Source: a virus. Taken from it: a stretch of 27,400 bases of DNA. The notes under the pieces are model-generated. The model saw only the letters and a program-made list of their open reading frames with translations, was not told where the DNA came from and ran no database searches. The stretch is taken from the IMG/VR virus record IMGVR_UViG_3300047551_000051, positions 1-27,400 of that record. The stretch is one strand, 5' to 3'. Position numbers and translations under genes: made by a program. Below are positions 14,085-22,927 of this stretch, piece by piece. Numbering within the stretch: the first letter of the stretch is position 1; the number at the start of each line of letters is the position of its first letter.

Positions 14085-14570
14085 CTATGATGATTGTTGT
14101 GAACGAAGAACATCTAACAATGCATCCATAGAATCTGCATTGTCAATTCTTGAGTTAAGTTCTTCCATTCTGTCTGGAGTAAACGCACCTTGTGTTAGAA
14201 CATCCTGTTGCCTTAGGGCAGCACGGTCTTGTTCTGGCATGTTGGTTTCATCTTGCTGTACTTTAATTCCGAATAAATCTGCATTATCATCGAGCCAGTT
14301 AGAAACTGTCTCTTCGTTAACATCATCGATATCCTTAAGAATTAAGCGTGCAGCCTTAGCGTTTACGCCTTTCTTTTCCAGGACTTCTTTGACGGTTCGC
14401 TCACGCTGCACTTTGGATAATCCCTCAAGTTGCTCAGTGAGTTCCTTAATACGTTTCTCATCGGCTCTCTTTGCTTTCCGTAACTTCTTAATCAAGTCAC
14501 TTCCATCACCAGAGAAACCTTGGTCAGTATCTAGGTCTTCGTCTTCATCTTCCCAGTAATTGTTGCTCAT
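14085..14570 (-). CDS. Capsid scaffolding protein
   Basis: 161 aa from ATG 14570; a GTG four codons upstream is possible. The composition is acidic at the N-terminus (WEDEDEDLDTDQ), then a long charged coiled coil (LIKKLRKAKRADEKRIKELTEQLEG, about 26-50), more helix, a second acidic part and a helical C-terminus (MEELNSRIDNADSMDALLDVL). Length, charge pattern and position immediately before the major capsid gene are typical of phage scaffolds, which guide shell assembly and then leave or are degraded. The Ntn-hydrolase encoded upstream could be the protease that removes it. Confidence 0.75.
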   Translation of the reverse strand: MSNNYWEDEDEDLDTDQGFSGDGSDLIKKLRKAKRADEKRIKELTEQLEGLSKVQRERTVKEVLEKKGVNAKAARLILKDIDDVNEETVSNWLDDNADLFGIKVQQDETNMPEQDRAALRQQDVLTQGAFTPDRMEELNSRIDNADSMDALLDVLRSQQSS

Positions 14571-14615
14571 AGCAACTACCACCCTTCTATTCGTTGTTAG
14601 TCGCAGGCCGCAGTT

Positions 14616-14631
14616 CAGTTCGGGGAAACTG
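14616..14631 (-). other. Hairpin in the leader of the scaffold/capsid transcript
   Basis: CAGTT (14616-14620) pairs with AACTG (14627-14631) around a CGGGGA loop, in the stretch between the predicted promoter (14651-14680) and the scaffold start (14570). A second CAGTT copy at 14611-14615 offers an alternative pairing. A leader stem may stabilise this abundant mRNA or mark an RNA processing site. The short stem makes this tentative. Confidence 0.3.
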
Positions 14632-14650
14632 GCTGGCTCCTACTATCGGT

Positions 14651-14680
14651 CTTATACTCTGCATTGGGCCGACAGGTCAA
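14651..14680 (-). promoter_or_regulatory. Sigma-70-like promoter for scaffold and capsid
   Basis: On the minus strand, TTGACC (14680-14675) is followed 18 bases later by TATAAG (14656-14651); each hexamer matches five of six consensus bases. It lies in one of the longest intergenic gaps in the late array (14571-14690), just past the stop of the 531-aa gene and about 80 bases before the scaffold ATG. Its place ahead of scaffold and capsid argues for a function, namely extra transcript for the shell proteins. Confidence 0.65.
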
Positions 14681-14690
14681 TGTCAGGATT

Positions 14691-16286
14691 CTAGTATTGT
14701 CCGCTTGTTGTGCTAAGTAGCGATGCTTTCGTAGTTCCAGACTTACCAGAGAATGATGCAATCTCTCGTTCAGTCAGTGCTTTACGTTTGCGTTGTGCTG
14801 AGGCTAGAGTATTAAATACTTCTTGTTCTGCCTCTGCTTGGTTGTATCCAGGAAGTGTTGTTCCGTAGATTTCGCTTAACTTCTGTGCGGTAGGTAGGAT
14901 ATCTGCAATTGTTGCATATCCCTTTTGTGCTTCGGCTTGTGTAATTCCTTGTGCTGCTAGTTGTTCTGCTACAGCAACACCAGTCTCAAGTCCCTGTACT
15001 CTTGCGGCTACGCCAATTTCGGCTGCTGCAATCTGACGTTGAATCTTAGGTAGTTGTTGGTTAGGGTCAAGAACGTAAGCAACCATATCGGTTGAGCCGA
15101 TTCCATAATAATCTTTAAGTGTTCTAGCAATTGCAGGGTCAGCATTCTGAACTCTTTGAACTGCCATAGATACACGAGTTGATAACTCTGATGGAGATAC
15201 ATCATTCTCAATGAACTGTCTTACATATGCATCATTGTCAAACTGAGTTAAACCATACGCTCTAAGTGTTTGACGATATGCATCCTCATTGGATAGATAC
15301 TCTGCAGGAGTAAGGACGCTAAGTCCCTTCTTAATGCGCTGAGCATTAGCAGCAAATCGTTGCTGATACTCTGGAGTATTCTGTAGTTCTAATGTAATAG
15401 TATCTTCTGTATATCCCTGACGAGCAAGGTCGAGAATCTTAGCACCAAGAGTTGCAAGGCCAAACTTAGCAAATCTATCTGCTACAATTTTGCCAACTGA
15501 TTCTCTTTGTGCAGCAACTCGTTCTGCTTCTGCGGCTGCTGCCGCTGCTGCTTTGGCTGCATCATCTGCTGCTTTTTGTTGCGCTGCTGCGGCTGCTGCC
15601 GCTATTGCTGCTGCATTTGCATTTGCCGCATTTGCTGCTGCCGCTGCTGCGGCATCTGCTGCGGCTTGCGCTGCTGCAAGTTGAGCAAGAAGTGCTGCTC
15701 TTTCTGCTTCAGATGCTGCTAAAAGTTCTGCTTTAATTCTTTCAAGTTCTGCTGCACGAGCATCTGCTTCTGCTTTAGCCTTGGCTTCTGCTTCTGCTTT
15801 GGCTTTTGCTTCAGCCTCTGCTGCTGCCTTAGCAGCCGCATCTGCTGCGGCTTTAGCCGCTGCGTCTGCTGCAGCCTTTGCTGCTGCATCTGCAGCCGCT
15901 TTAGCGGCGGCATCTGCCGCTGCATTACCAGTAGCACCAGTTGCGCCAGTCGCACCAACACCAGTTGCTGCACCAGATACTGGTGTAATACCAGCAGCCT
16001 TAGAAATAGTTTCAAGTTTGGCAGCACTTACGCCAGATGTAGGAGAGAATGGGTTAGTTCCACCAGTTACTCCACCAGCATATGTGCTAGTTGCAGTCTT
16101 TGTTGCAGTATTAACAACAGGAATATTTACTTTTTGTCCAACATTAATCTTATTAAGGTTAGAAATCTGTGGGTTAGCAGCCGCTACTGCAGCAACGCTA
16201 ACGCCTGCTTTGGCAGCAATTGCTGAAATTGTTTGTCCAGATTTTACTGTAGTTGTACTAGCAATAGGTACTTTAGGAGCAGCCAT
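14691..16286 (-). CDS. LysM-containing virion protein with Ala-rich helical repeats (internal/ejection candidate)
   Basis: 531 aa. Residues about 13-57 form a LysM domain (VKSGQTISAIAAKAGVSVAAVAAANP, then INVGQKVNIP), which binds N-acetylglucosamine polymers such as peptidoglycan. A short GATGATGATG collagen-like stretch (111-120) leads into six 8-residue AAADAAAK-type repeats (122-169) and a longer Ala/Glu/Lys helical region to about 260. Residues 265-531 are a separate helical domain with TPEYQQRF, LTPAEYLSNEDAYRQTLRAYGL and NDVSPSELSTRV, resembling a domain I remember in other phage virion proteins. No catalytic glycosidase or peptidase motif is visible. It closes the group of four large proteins after the portal and protease. 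Confidence 0.65.
   Translation of the reverse strand: MAAPKVPIASTTTVKSGQTISAIAAKAGVSVAAVAAANPQISNLNKINVGQKVNIPVVNTATKTATSTYAGGVTGGTNPFSPTSGVSAAKLETISKAAGITPVSGAATGVGATGATGATGNAAADAAAKAAADAAAKAAADAAAKAAADAAAKAAAEAEAKAKAEAEAKAKAEADARAAELERIKAELLAASEAERAALLAQLAAAQAAADAAAAAAANAANANAAAIAAAAAAAQQKAADDAAKAAAAAAAEAERVAAQRESVGKIVADRFAKFGLATLGAKILDLARQGYTEDTITLELQNTPEYQQRFAANAQRIKKGLSVLTPAEYLSNEDAYRQTLRAYGLTQFDNDAYVRQFIENDVSPSELSTRVSMAVQRVQNADPAIARTLKDYYGIGSTDMVAYVLDPNQQLPKIQRQIAAAEIGVAARVQGLETGVAVAEQLAAQGITQAEAQKGYATIADILPTAQKLSEIYGTTLPGYNQAEAEQEVFNTLASAQRKRKALTEREIASFSGKSGTTKASLLSTTSGQY
15780..15923 (-). repeat. Six tandem 24-bp units encoding AAADAAAK-type repeats
   Basis: Residues 122-169 of the LysM protein are six 8-residue units; the first four are identical at protein level (AAADAAAK) and the last two are variants (AAAEAEAK, AKAEAEAK). 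The DNA units differ at third positions, so they are not a recent slippage product. This keeps a helical rod of fixed charge spacing. Confidence 0.65.
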
Positions 16287-16288
16287 GT

Positions 16289-17104
16289 TTACGCCAATCC
16301 AAAGTCACGAAGGACTTTTAATGATAGTGAGTCTACAGTTTTTCTAGCGTTGTCTGTTTTTTCCCAACGAGGGTCTTGACGAAGTTCAGTTTCAAACTGC
16401 CAGATTGGTTTAACTGATGGCTTACCATCTGTGCCAATATACTGTAATGCTCTACGAAGAGTAGGGTCATTGAATGTAATGCTATCTGGGTCAATCTCTA
16501 GAATGTTAGCCATAGAAGATTTGTAGGCTGAAGCCAATGCTTCAACGCTTGTTCCTTTATTAATCTGGTCAGCATAACCAGGAAATGCACTAGCAGAATC
16601 TCTACGAATTAATGCTTGAATATCTTCGGTTGTTGTAGTGCCAGCAAAGATACCTTGAGACCATGCATCTAAACTTCTTTGTGAATATGACATACCAAAA
16701 GCATCGGCATACTCTTTAAGACTCTGAACACTACCCAGAGTAGAACCACCAATTGGTTTACCCTTGGCGGCAATAAGAGCATTAAGGTCTAGTTGTGTAT
16801 CGCTAAGTCCTTTAAGATATGCATTCTCCAGGGTAGCATCATCTACAACTACACCTTTCGCAGCAAGTCTTTTCTTCTGCTCTAACTTATATGCTTCAAG
16901 TTCCTGTGCATATACGCCAGGTTGTGAAGCCTTTTTCTTTTGACGTGTTTGCGCATTAGAAGTAAGATTTCTATAGTAACTAGTCTTATAGTATTCTAAC
17001 TCTGCGTCAGTTGTATTGCCAGCCTTCCATAGGTCAAATACCTTTTGTAGTTCTGGGAACTGTTTAATTAAATCAGCGGTAATACCGTATGCTGTCTCTG
17101 CCAC
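16289..17104 (-). CDS. Predicted internal virion protein, 271 aa
   Basis: 271 aa with a GTG start at 17104 behind a strong AGGAGG. Mostly helical: an N-terminal helix ADLIKQFPELQKVFDLWKAG, a tyrosine-rich segment ELEYYKTSYYRNL (36-48), a coiled-coil-like stretch YAQELEAYKLEQKKRLAAKG, and a C-terminal part with FPGYADQINKGTSVEALASAYKSSMANILEIDPDSITFNDPTLRRAL. That last pattern recalls segments of large phage virion proteins I remember, but no function is known to me. It sits 1 base after the 234-aa gene and 2 bases before the LysM gene, so the group is probably made and used together. Confidence 0.5.
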   Translation of the reverse strand: MAETAYGITADLIKQFPELQKVFDLWKAGNTTDAELEYYKTSYYRNLTSNAQTRQKKKASQPGVYAQELEAYKLEQKKRLAAKGVVVDDATLENAYLKGLSDTQLDLNALIAAKGKPIGGSTLGSVQSLKEYADAFGMSYSQRSLDAWSQGIFAGTTTTEDIQALIRRDSASAFPGYADQINKGTSVEALASAYKSSMANILEIDPDSITFNDPTLRRALQYIGTDGKPSVKPIWQFETELRQDPRWEKTDNARKTVDSLSLKVLRDFGLA

Positions 17105-17105
17105 T

Positions 17106-17810
17106 TTAGCCTCCTAGTCCTGATAGGAAGTCGCCAAAGTCAAGGCTTTGCTTCTCCGCTAAATCTTGTGGAGCCTTTTCTTCTACACTCTTCTTGATTA
17201 AGGCTTGAGCCTTTTCCTTGGTGTAGCCAGGCTTTGTCTCGGTTACAGTCTTTCCGCCAACCTTCTTGGTTGTGGTAATTGTTCCTTTATTAATCATGTC
17301 CTGAATAGCAGTATAGAATTCTTTGTTCTCACTGTCCGTAGCCTTGCGTCCAAGAACACTTTTAAGTGTATCATCAATTAAAGATTGAATCTCTTCTGGT
17401 TGAAACAGATACTTCTGCACAGATACCTTAGGCTTATTATCGTCACCAACACCCTGGTTCTTAGCATACCATTGTAGGTACTGCTCAGGGGTTATTTGAC
17501 GAGCACCCTTAGACTTCTGATACCAATCACCTGCACCATCAACTGCCAACTCATAGATTGCTGCAGCCTTAAGTGGGTCAACAGTACCGTAACCATACTT
17601 CTGTAAGGTCTTAATCCAGTTAGCCTCAACCGCTGGGTCAGTATAATAACTAGACTTTAGGTCGACAACAGATGCGGTAGAAGATTCTATAGTAAGTTTT
17701 TGTCCAGTCTTTTTCATTGTAATGGTCTTTGTTTTACCTGGACCAACATAGACTTTTCCAGCAGTAGAACCCGTGCTGCCACCCTTTAACTTATCTAATG
17801 CTTCACTCAC
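17106..17810 (-). CDS. Predicted internal virion protein, 234 aa
   Basis: 234 aa with a GTG start at 17810. The N-terminus is Gly/Lys/Thr-rich and basic (GPGKTKTITMKKTGQKLTI). A helical core follows: WIKTLQKYGYGTVDPLKAAAIYELAVDGAGDWYQ (84-117) and ITPEQYLQWYAK, then IQSLIDDTLKSVLGRKATDSENKEFYTAIQDMI and a basic segment. The short C-terminus is LDFGDFLSGLGG. No recognised enzyme motif. It lies between the 1551-aa giant and the 271-aa protein and ends one base before the next start, pointing to a shared internal complex. Confidence 0.5.
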   Translation of the reverse strand: MSEALDKLKGGSTGSTAGKVYVGPGKTKTITMKKTGQKLTIESSTASVVDLKSSYYTDPAVEANWIKTLQKYGYGTVDPLKAAAIYELAVDGAGDWYQKSKGARQITPEQYLQWYAKNQGVGDDNKPKVSVQKYLFQPEEIQSLIDDTLKSVLGRKATDSENKEFYTAIQDMINKGTITTTKKVGGKTVTETKPGYTKEKAQALIKKSVEEKAPQDLAEKQSLDFGDFLSGLGG

Positions 17811-17811
17811 A

Positions 17812-20800
17812 CTACAAGCCTTTCGTCAAGTCATCATTTTCAAGAATACGATTGTATACTCTACTGAATGATATATATTCGTCTAGTAATCCACCAGTAA
17901 ATGTGTCCCACATTTCCTTGATGTCTTGATTTTCTACTGCGTTAATAGATTTGCTACCCCTAGTAGCGAGAATACTACGAACATATTCTCTGCCCTCTAG
18001 ATAGTCAGACATACCTTGAAGGTCTGCTCTACCTGAAACTCTAGGGTCAGATATAATTTCTTTAGCAAACTTTAAGAAGTTATATACCTTTTGAGTATCA
18101 ATCTTACCACGAACTTCAGCCCACTCTGGATTTTCTTCGCTAAGGTCTTGGATAAATTGACGCTTACGGTCAGCCAAATCTTCGGCATCCTTGACATTTA
18201 GGTTAGGTAATCCTCTTCCGATACGCTCAGCCTCAAGGATATCCATACCTTTGTTATAAGTAATCCAACCTTTTTCTGCTTGAGTAGCAGCAATTGCTTC
18301 ATATGGGTCTTGTGACTCACGGAATTTCTTTGTGCTTCCAGGAGCAACTGGAGTACCACGCTGGCTTTGATATACGCTAGGTGAGAATTCACCAGAGTTA
18401 GCATCGCCTACGATAAACCAACCATATTCTGGATTCTTAGCAATCAAGTCAGATAGTTCACGAGAACGTTTCTCTGCCTCAATTGTAGCAGCAATACCAG
18501 TATTGTTCTTGGATAGACTTGTAGAGAATACAAAGTATTCTTCTCCATATGTATCATAGAACTTCTGAGATGCATTCTCAGGGTCTTCTTCACGCATTCT
18601 ATGCCACTCATCAATATAGAATTGATAAGGAGAACGGGTGTTTGTAGCAAAAGGTAGAGTAAGTTTAGCCGCTGCTTCTAGAGCAAGGATTTGTTTAACC
18701 TTAGTATCAATCTCTTTTGTTGTAGGTGCAGTCTCACGAAGTCCATTATCGTACTTATGGTTTTCTTCCATAGCGATAAGTACTGTTAGGTTGCGACGTG
18801 TTGGGTCATTATTATCAAATAAAGACCAGATACGCTTAGCACCTGAGTTCTGTACTAACAAGTCCTTTGTAAATTCACCTGGTGTTGTACCAGTTGGACC
18901 ATAAGGTAGGATTTCTTTTACTAAAGAAAGTCGCTCTGCATCTGGAACAGCCTTAATAAAGAATGAAGTTCCTATTTGAACGAACCATCCAGCACCTGGA
19001 TTCCACCATTGGTTACCCTGGAATAACAAGTCAAGGCTAGTTTTAGGAATGGCAAGAGGTCTTTCAACCTTACCAAAAGACATACGCTTAACCCATTCAC
19101 CAGGGATATTGATATATGTCTTACCGTCTCGTTCTTCTGTAATGCCAAGACGTTCAGGTGAGTTGTAAACTATATCCATCTTACGGAAAACAGTTGGGTC
19201 ATTAACTACAATACGGCTCCACTTTTCAGCCACATCGCCAAATGCTCCAAAGAATGGGAATGCATAACGCATTGTATATGCTGCATCTATACGCTCTGAT
19301 GTATCATAGACTGTACGACGGAGTTCTGCTCTAGCCCATTGGCGAGCATTGTTCTCTAATTTGCGTATATACTCTGGTGGAATTGTATCACCAGGATATG
19401 TATCTATAGCGTTACGTACAAGTGCTTCCATACGTTTACGGTAGAAATCTACGAATAATGGTTGACGAACTAGATTTGTCTCAGGGATTTCGCCGAAGTA
19501 TTTGTAGAACTTATCACGGATTCCAGAGGCATATCGTATTGCTTGATGTGTTCCATTAGCAGCACCTACCTGAGCAGCGTTAACTGCTGGGTAGTTTAGT
19601 GTATCTGTGCCAAAAGTCTTCTTAATATCATCATATGTAATCTTACGAGTCTTGGCTATCTCTTTAAGACTTGAAGCCCATGAAGGAAACAGTTCATCTA
19701 TGTTATCCATGTTTGCTTCTGCAATAGCACGGGCATCTCTACCCATAGCAAGAACACGCATAATTTTACGACCCTCATCGGTCTTTAATAGGAAGTATTC
19801 AGCCTCATCAAGAACCTGTTCTCTTGGCTTATTCTGCAAAAGAATCTGGGTAATCTTAGAGTTACGTACCTGTCGGTTTACGACTCGCTCATATGCTTGC
19901 GCCCAGTTAGGGTCATCGCCACGAATGACTACAAAATCTCCAGTTGTCTCGAACACATTGTTTAATTTGTTACGAGTATTGGAAAGATGGTCATCTACAA
20001 TACGAGCAGACTCAGCAATAAACTTCTTCTTAATAAACTCAGCCTGTTCAGGTCCAGCACCTAGAGCATCTTGGTATGTTATACCATCAATCGTCCTAAG
20101 GCCTAAACCAAACTTATCTTTTACTTCTGTTTTACCAGCAAGCATGTTATCAATATCAGCAATTTGAGCGTCGATTAGGTCTGGGTCATCAGCCAAATCT
20201 CGCATAGCATCTAGTTCGTCCCTGTGTGCCTGGAGTTTAACATCGTCACTCCACTGATACATATCTTCAAGAGAGGCATCTTTAAATCTATTGTTAAACA
20301 TCTTGCGAGTTGACTCTCTCAAGCCAGCAACAAGGGCTAATGGTCCAGTTGTTGTTATGATACGAAGAAATCCTTCGCTAACGTTACGAACTGGGTAACC
20401 AATACGTGCAAGAACCTCAAACTTAATAAGGGAGTCCAGACCATCAACTAAATCTACAGCACCAGCCCTAGTCTTATAGTAGACGCCTACCTTTTCAGAA
20501 CGACGTGCTCTAGATAATCTGTTCAATGCGTTGTACATTGTATCGATATCAAGAACTGGCAGTTGTTTTACCAACTGAGTCTCATTCAAAGGTAGTGGAA
20601 TGATGTACTTAAGGTCTTCAGAGCCAAGAACTGGGGTAGTCTTTGCACCAACTGGTACAACTCTACCATCATCTAGTGTCTTTGTTGCTCCAGTATAGGC
20701 ACGCTCACGGATAATGTTGTGTGCCTTAGAACGTCCACCAGCAAATAGCCCCCATGCTGCACGGACATCTGACTCATCAAATCCAAATTGCTTTGCTACA

Positions 20801-22467
20801 GTATTAAACAGTTCTTGTTCAATTTTCTGGAAAGCATTAGCACGCTCAGCAGCATTTGTTGCTGCAGTATACTCATTGAATAATTGTTGTTTACGTTCAA
20901 CCGTAAAACGAGCCTTACCTAAATCATCTTCAAGACTCTTAATTTCTTTTTTGAGAAGTTTAACTTCGTCAGGTGTAAGGGTCTGAGTATTAAGTCTATT
21001 CTTTGCTATATTGATTTGGTTAGTGTAGGCTTCTTCTTGACGGCCAGCAATACCACGAACACGGCTAAGCATATTATCTACAGTCTGAACTGATTGATTG
21101 TCAGTAAAGTCAATCCATCCACGAGGACGCTTATAGAAGAATCCTGTTAAAACTCGAACTGGTGCGCCAGCAGCACCTGCTCTAAGGTCAATAAACTTCT
21201 GACTTCCAGAAAATGCTTGACGAAGCATAGATGCTTTGTTAAATTCAGGTATGCGTGTTGGGTCAAGGATTGCTTCTGCACTTAACTTCATGTGAAGTTG
21301 GCGAAGTTCATCCTCATAAAGGGCTGCATTTTCTACAGCCTTCTCTAAATCAGGACCCTTGTTGACAAGGTCCATAGTAAGTTGACCAGTTGCCTTGTCT
21401 AATCCTGCACCAAAAAACTTTGCGGCAGTAACTTCATCTTGTAAGTTACCAATTTTGACAGCAATGTTGCGGCTAGATGCCATAAGTCTTGTGCCAGCAT
21501 CGGCGTCACCCATAGCCATCTTAATAATATCTGCTTTAGTAGAATGACGTAGCGCTACATCTTCAATCTTGTTAGCATCTGCTAGGATGTCTGCAAAAGA
21601 GGCAGGGTTTGCCGACTCACGGATAGCCTTAACTCGGAATAAATCCGTAGCATCCATGTCATCAGTTTTAGTAATGAACTCATTAAAGGTTGCTTTTACT
21701 TTATTAGCCCTGAAGCCAGTCTTTTCTCCAGCAAGAATAGCATTAAGTTCTTTAACACCCTTTACTGAATAGTTGATAGCCTTATACCCTTTTACTATCT
21801 TACCACCAATAATGGTTGGGTCTAGAACAAATCGGGAAACTACATCTGTACCGAATGATGTATATCGGCCTACGAGTTGTTCTCTAAATGCTTTTTCTGC
21901 CTGTTGCTTATCAAAGATATTAAAATCATTTGCAGCAAAAAGAATATGGTCCTGTAGGAACTTATCCGCTCCAGATAGTTTGCCAAAACTTACAGTCTTT
22001 GCTATACCAGAAAATACGTTTTCAATTTCATCTAGCGGTCTTCCAAAAATTGTACGCTGAATTGAGCGACCAGTAGAAATATCACGAGACTTATCCCAAG
22101 CCTCTTTAATATTGTTGAAAGAAAAGTCATCTTTGTAAATAGGATTATTTTTTTCTGGCAGTGTAAGTCCAAATGATACTGCCTGAGTTGTAAAGTTATA
22201 GGCTTTTTCTAAACCAATAAATACTTTACCCCAGAATCCTGTTTCCTCTTTAGGAGTATTAGGAGTCTTAGTATTATAAGACGCAACTGCTTCAGCCCTA
22301 CTCTTAGGTGGAGTAGACTTACCCATATCCAATGGCAAAGCCATAGATGAGTTAGCATTCCATCCAGCATAGTAACTGTTGAACGCACCCATTGTGTCAA
22401 AGGCAGAAGGATTTTTAGATTTCTGCAAATCTTGATACGCTTTTTGTGCGGCTTCTCTTTCGCTCAT
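17812..22467 (-). CDS. Giant internal/ejection protein, 1551 aa
   Basis: 1551 aa, the largest protein here, predicted mostly helical and soluble. The first part is charged, with AYNFTTQAVSFGLTLPEKN near residue 90. A coiled coil lies at about 480-525 (LTPDEVKLLKKEIKSLEDDL). About residue 690 has ARIGYPVRNVSEGFLRI and about 1065 has RYAFPFFGAFGDVAEKWSRIV. Both are patterns I remember from very large actinophage proteins, the second possibly membrane-interacting. I see no polymerase, protease or glycosidase motif. Position after portal and protease, with three smaller helical partners, fits an internal protein injected with DNA. A tape-measure role is less likely: it lacks a long hydrophobic helix series and has no tail-tube genes nearby. 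The start is an ATGA overlap. Confidence 0.6.
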   Translation of the reverse strand: MSEREAAQKAYQDLQKSKNPSAFDTMGAFNSYYAGWNANSSMALPLDMGKSTPPKSRAEAVASYNTKTPNTPKEETGFWGKVFIGLEKAYNFTTQAVSFGLTLPEKNNPIYKDDFSFNNIKEAWDKSRDISTGRSIQRTIFGRPLDEIENVFSGIAKTVSFGKLSGADKFLQDHILFAANDFNIFDKQQAEKAFREQLVGRYTSFGTDVVSRFVLDPTIIGGKIVKGYKAINYSVKGVKELNAILAGEKTGFRANKVKATFNEFITKTDDMDATDLFRVKAIRESANPASFADILADANKIEDVALRHSTKADIIKMAMGDADAGTRLMASSRNIAVKIGNLQDEVTAAKFFGAGLDKATGQLTMDLVNKGPDLEKAVENAALYEDELRQLHMKLSAEAILDPTRIPEFNKASMLRQAFSGSQKFIDLRAGAAGAPVRVLTGFFYKRPRGWIDFTDNQSVQTVDNMLSRVRGIAGRQEEAYTNQINIAKNRLNTQTLTPDEVKLLKKEIKSLEDDLGKARFTVERKQQLFNEYTAATNAAERANAFQKIEQELFNTVAKQFGFDESDVRAAWGLFAGGRSKAHNIIRERAYTGATKTLDDGRVVPVGAKTTPVLGSEDLKYIIPLPLNETQLVKQLPVLDIDTMYNALNRLSRARRSEKVGVYYKTRAGAVDLVDGLDSLIKFEVLARIGYPVRNVSEGFLRIITTTGPLALVAGLRESTRKMFNNRFKDASLEDMYQWSDDVKLQAHRDELDAMRDLADDPDLIDAQIADIDNMLAGKTEVKDKFGLGLRTIDGITYQDALGAGPEQAEFIKKKFIAESARIVDDHLSNTRNKLNNVFETTGDFVVIRGDDPNWAQAYERVVNRQVRNSKITQILLQNKPREQVLDEAEYFLLKTDEGRKIMRVLAMGRDARAIAEANMDNIDELFPSWASSLKEIAKTRKITYDDIKKTFGTDTLNYPAVNAAQVGAANGTHQAIRYASGIRDKFYKYFGEIPETNLVRQPLFVDFYRKRMEALVRNAIDTYPGDTIPPEYIRKLENNARQWARAELRRTVYDTSERIDAAYTMRYAFPFFGAFGDVAEKWSRIVVNDPTVFRKMDIVYNSPERLGITEERDGKTYINIPGEWVKRMSFGKVERPLAIPKTSLDLLFQGNQWWNPGAGWFVQIGTSFFIKAVPDAERLSLVKEILPYGPTGTTPGEFTKDLLVQNSGAKRIWSLFDNNDPTRRNLTVLIAMEENHKYDNGLRETAPTTKEIDTKVKQILALEAAAKLTLPFATNTRSPYQFYIDEWHRMREEDPENASQKFYDTYGEEYFVFSTSLSKNNTGIAATIEAEKRSRELSDLIAKNPEYGWFIVGDANSGEFSPSVYQSQRGTPVAPGSTKKFRESQDPYEAIAATQAEKGWITYNKGMDILEAERIGRGLPNLNVKDAEDLADRKRQFIQDLSEENPEWAEVRGKIDTQKVYNFLKFAKEIISDPRVSGRADLQGMSDYLEGREYVRSILATRGSKSINAVENQDIKEMWDTFTGGLLDEYISFSRVYNRILENDDLTKGL

Positions 22468-22919
22468 AGCAGATTAGCCCTTAAAATTCTCACATAATTA
22501 CGGAATGCTTGTGATGAATTTGGGCTTTGTGCTGCGACCTCCAGGGCTGGTAAGTAGGATAGTAGTCTTTGTTTATCAGAATCTGTATCTGTACTAGTTG
22601 GCAACATTAAAGCCTCTGTTCCAGCACCAGCACCAAGTGCTGCGCCGTCAGTTACAGGCACATCTGGTTGCTCTGTTGGAGCAGTAATAGGTGTTACTTG
22701 TGGCATAGAATCAATTGGATTCATTAAAGGTGCAGTAACATTACCAGCCATTGGTGCTGCTTGTTGCTGTTGCATTGTTGCCTGACCTTGTCCGTAACCT
22801 AAACCTGAATAATATTTTGCGGCCTGTGTACCGCTTTGTCCGTTTCCACCAGTAGCAGAAACATTTGCTGGACTGTACTGTGGTCCGCCGTTAGCGCCAC
22901 CGCTTCCTTTTCCACCCAT
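22464..22919 (-). CDS. Hypothetical Gly/Gln/Pro-rich protein, 151 aa
   Basis: 151 aa behind a strong AGGAGGAAC site. The N-terminal 60 residues are disordered (GGKGSGGANGG, GLGYGQGQATMQQQQAAP) and the middle is Pro/Thr-rich (PQVTPITAPTEQPDVPVTDG). Only the last 35 residues look folded (LLSYLPALEVAAQSPNSSQAFRNYVRILRANLL). The disordered body with a C-terminal helix resembles small scaffold or linker proteins, but its identity is unknown. It ends in an ATGA overlap with the 1551-aa gene, so it may be its chaperone or anchor. Confidence 0.5.
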   Translation of the reverse strand: MGGKGSGGANGGPQYSPANVSATGGNGQSGTQAAKYYSGLGYGQGQATMQQQQAAPMAGNVTAPLMNPIDSMPQVTPITAPTEQPDVPVTDGAALGAGAGTEALMLPTSTDTDSDKQRLLSYLPALEVAAQSPNSSQAFRNYVRILRANLL

Positions 22920-22927
22920 TGTTCCTC

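Noticed and set aside
15781-16347. Plus-strand open frame of 188 Ala-rich residues, and short open frames near 15490-15736
   Set aside because: They lie opposite the alanine/lysine repeat region of the LysM protein and arise from its GCT/GCA codon bias.
17812-22467. Tape-measure protein of a long-tailed phage
   Set aside because: No tail-tube gene or frameshifted chaperone pair precedes it, it lies before scaffold and capsid, and it lacks the usual series of long hydrophobic segments. Not fully excluded.
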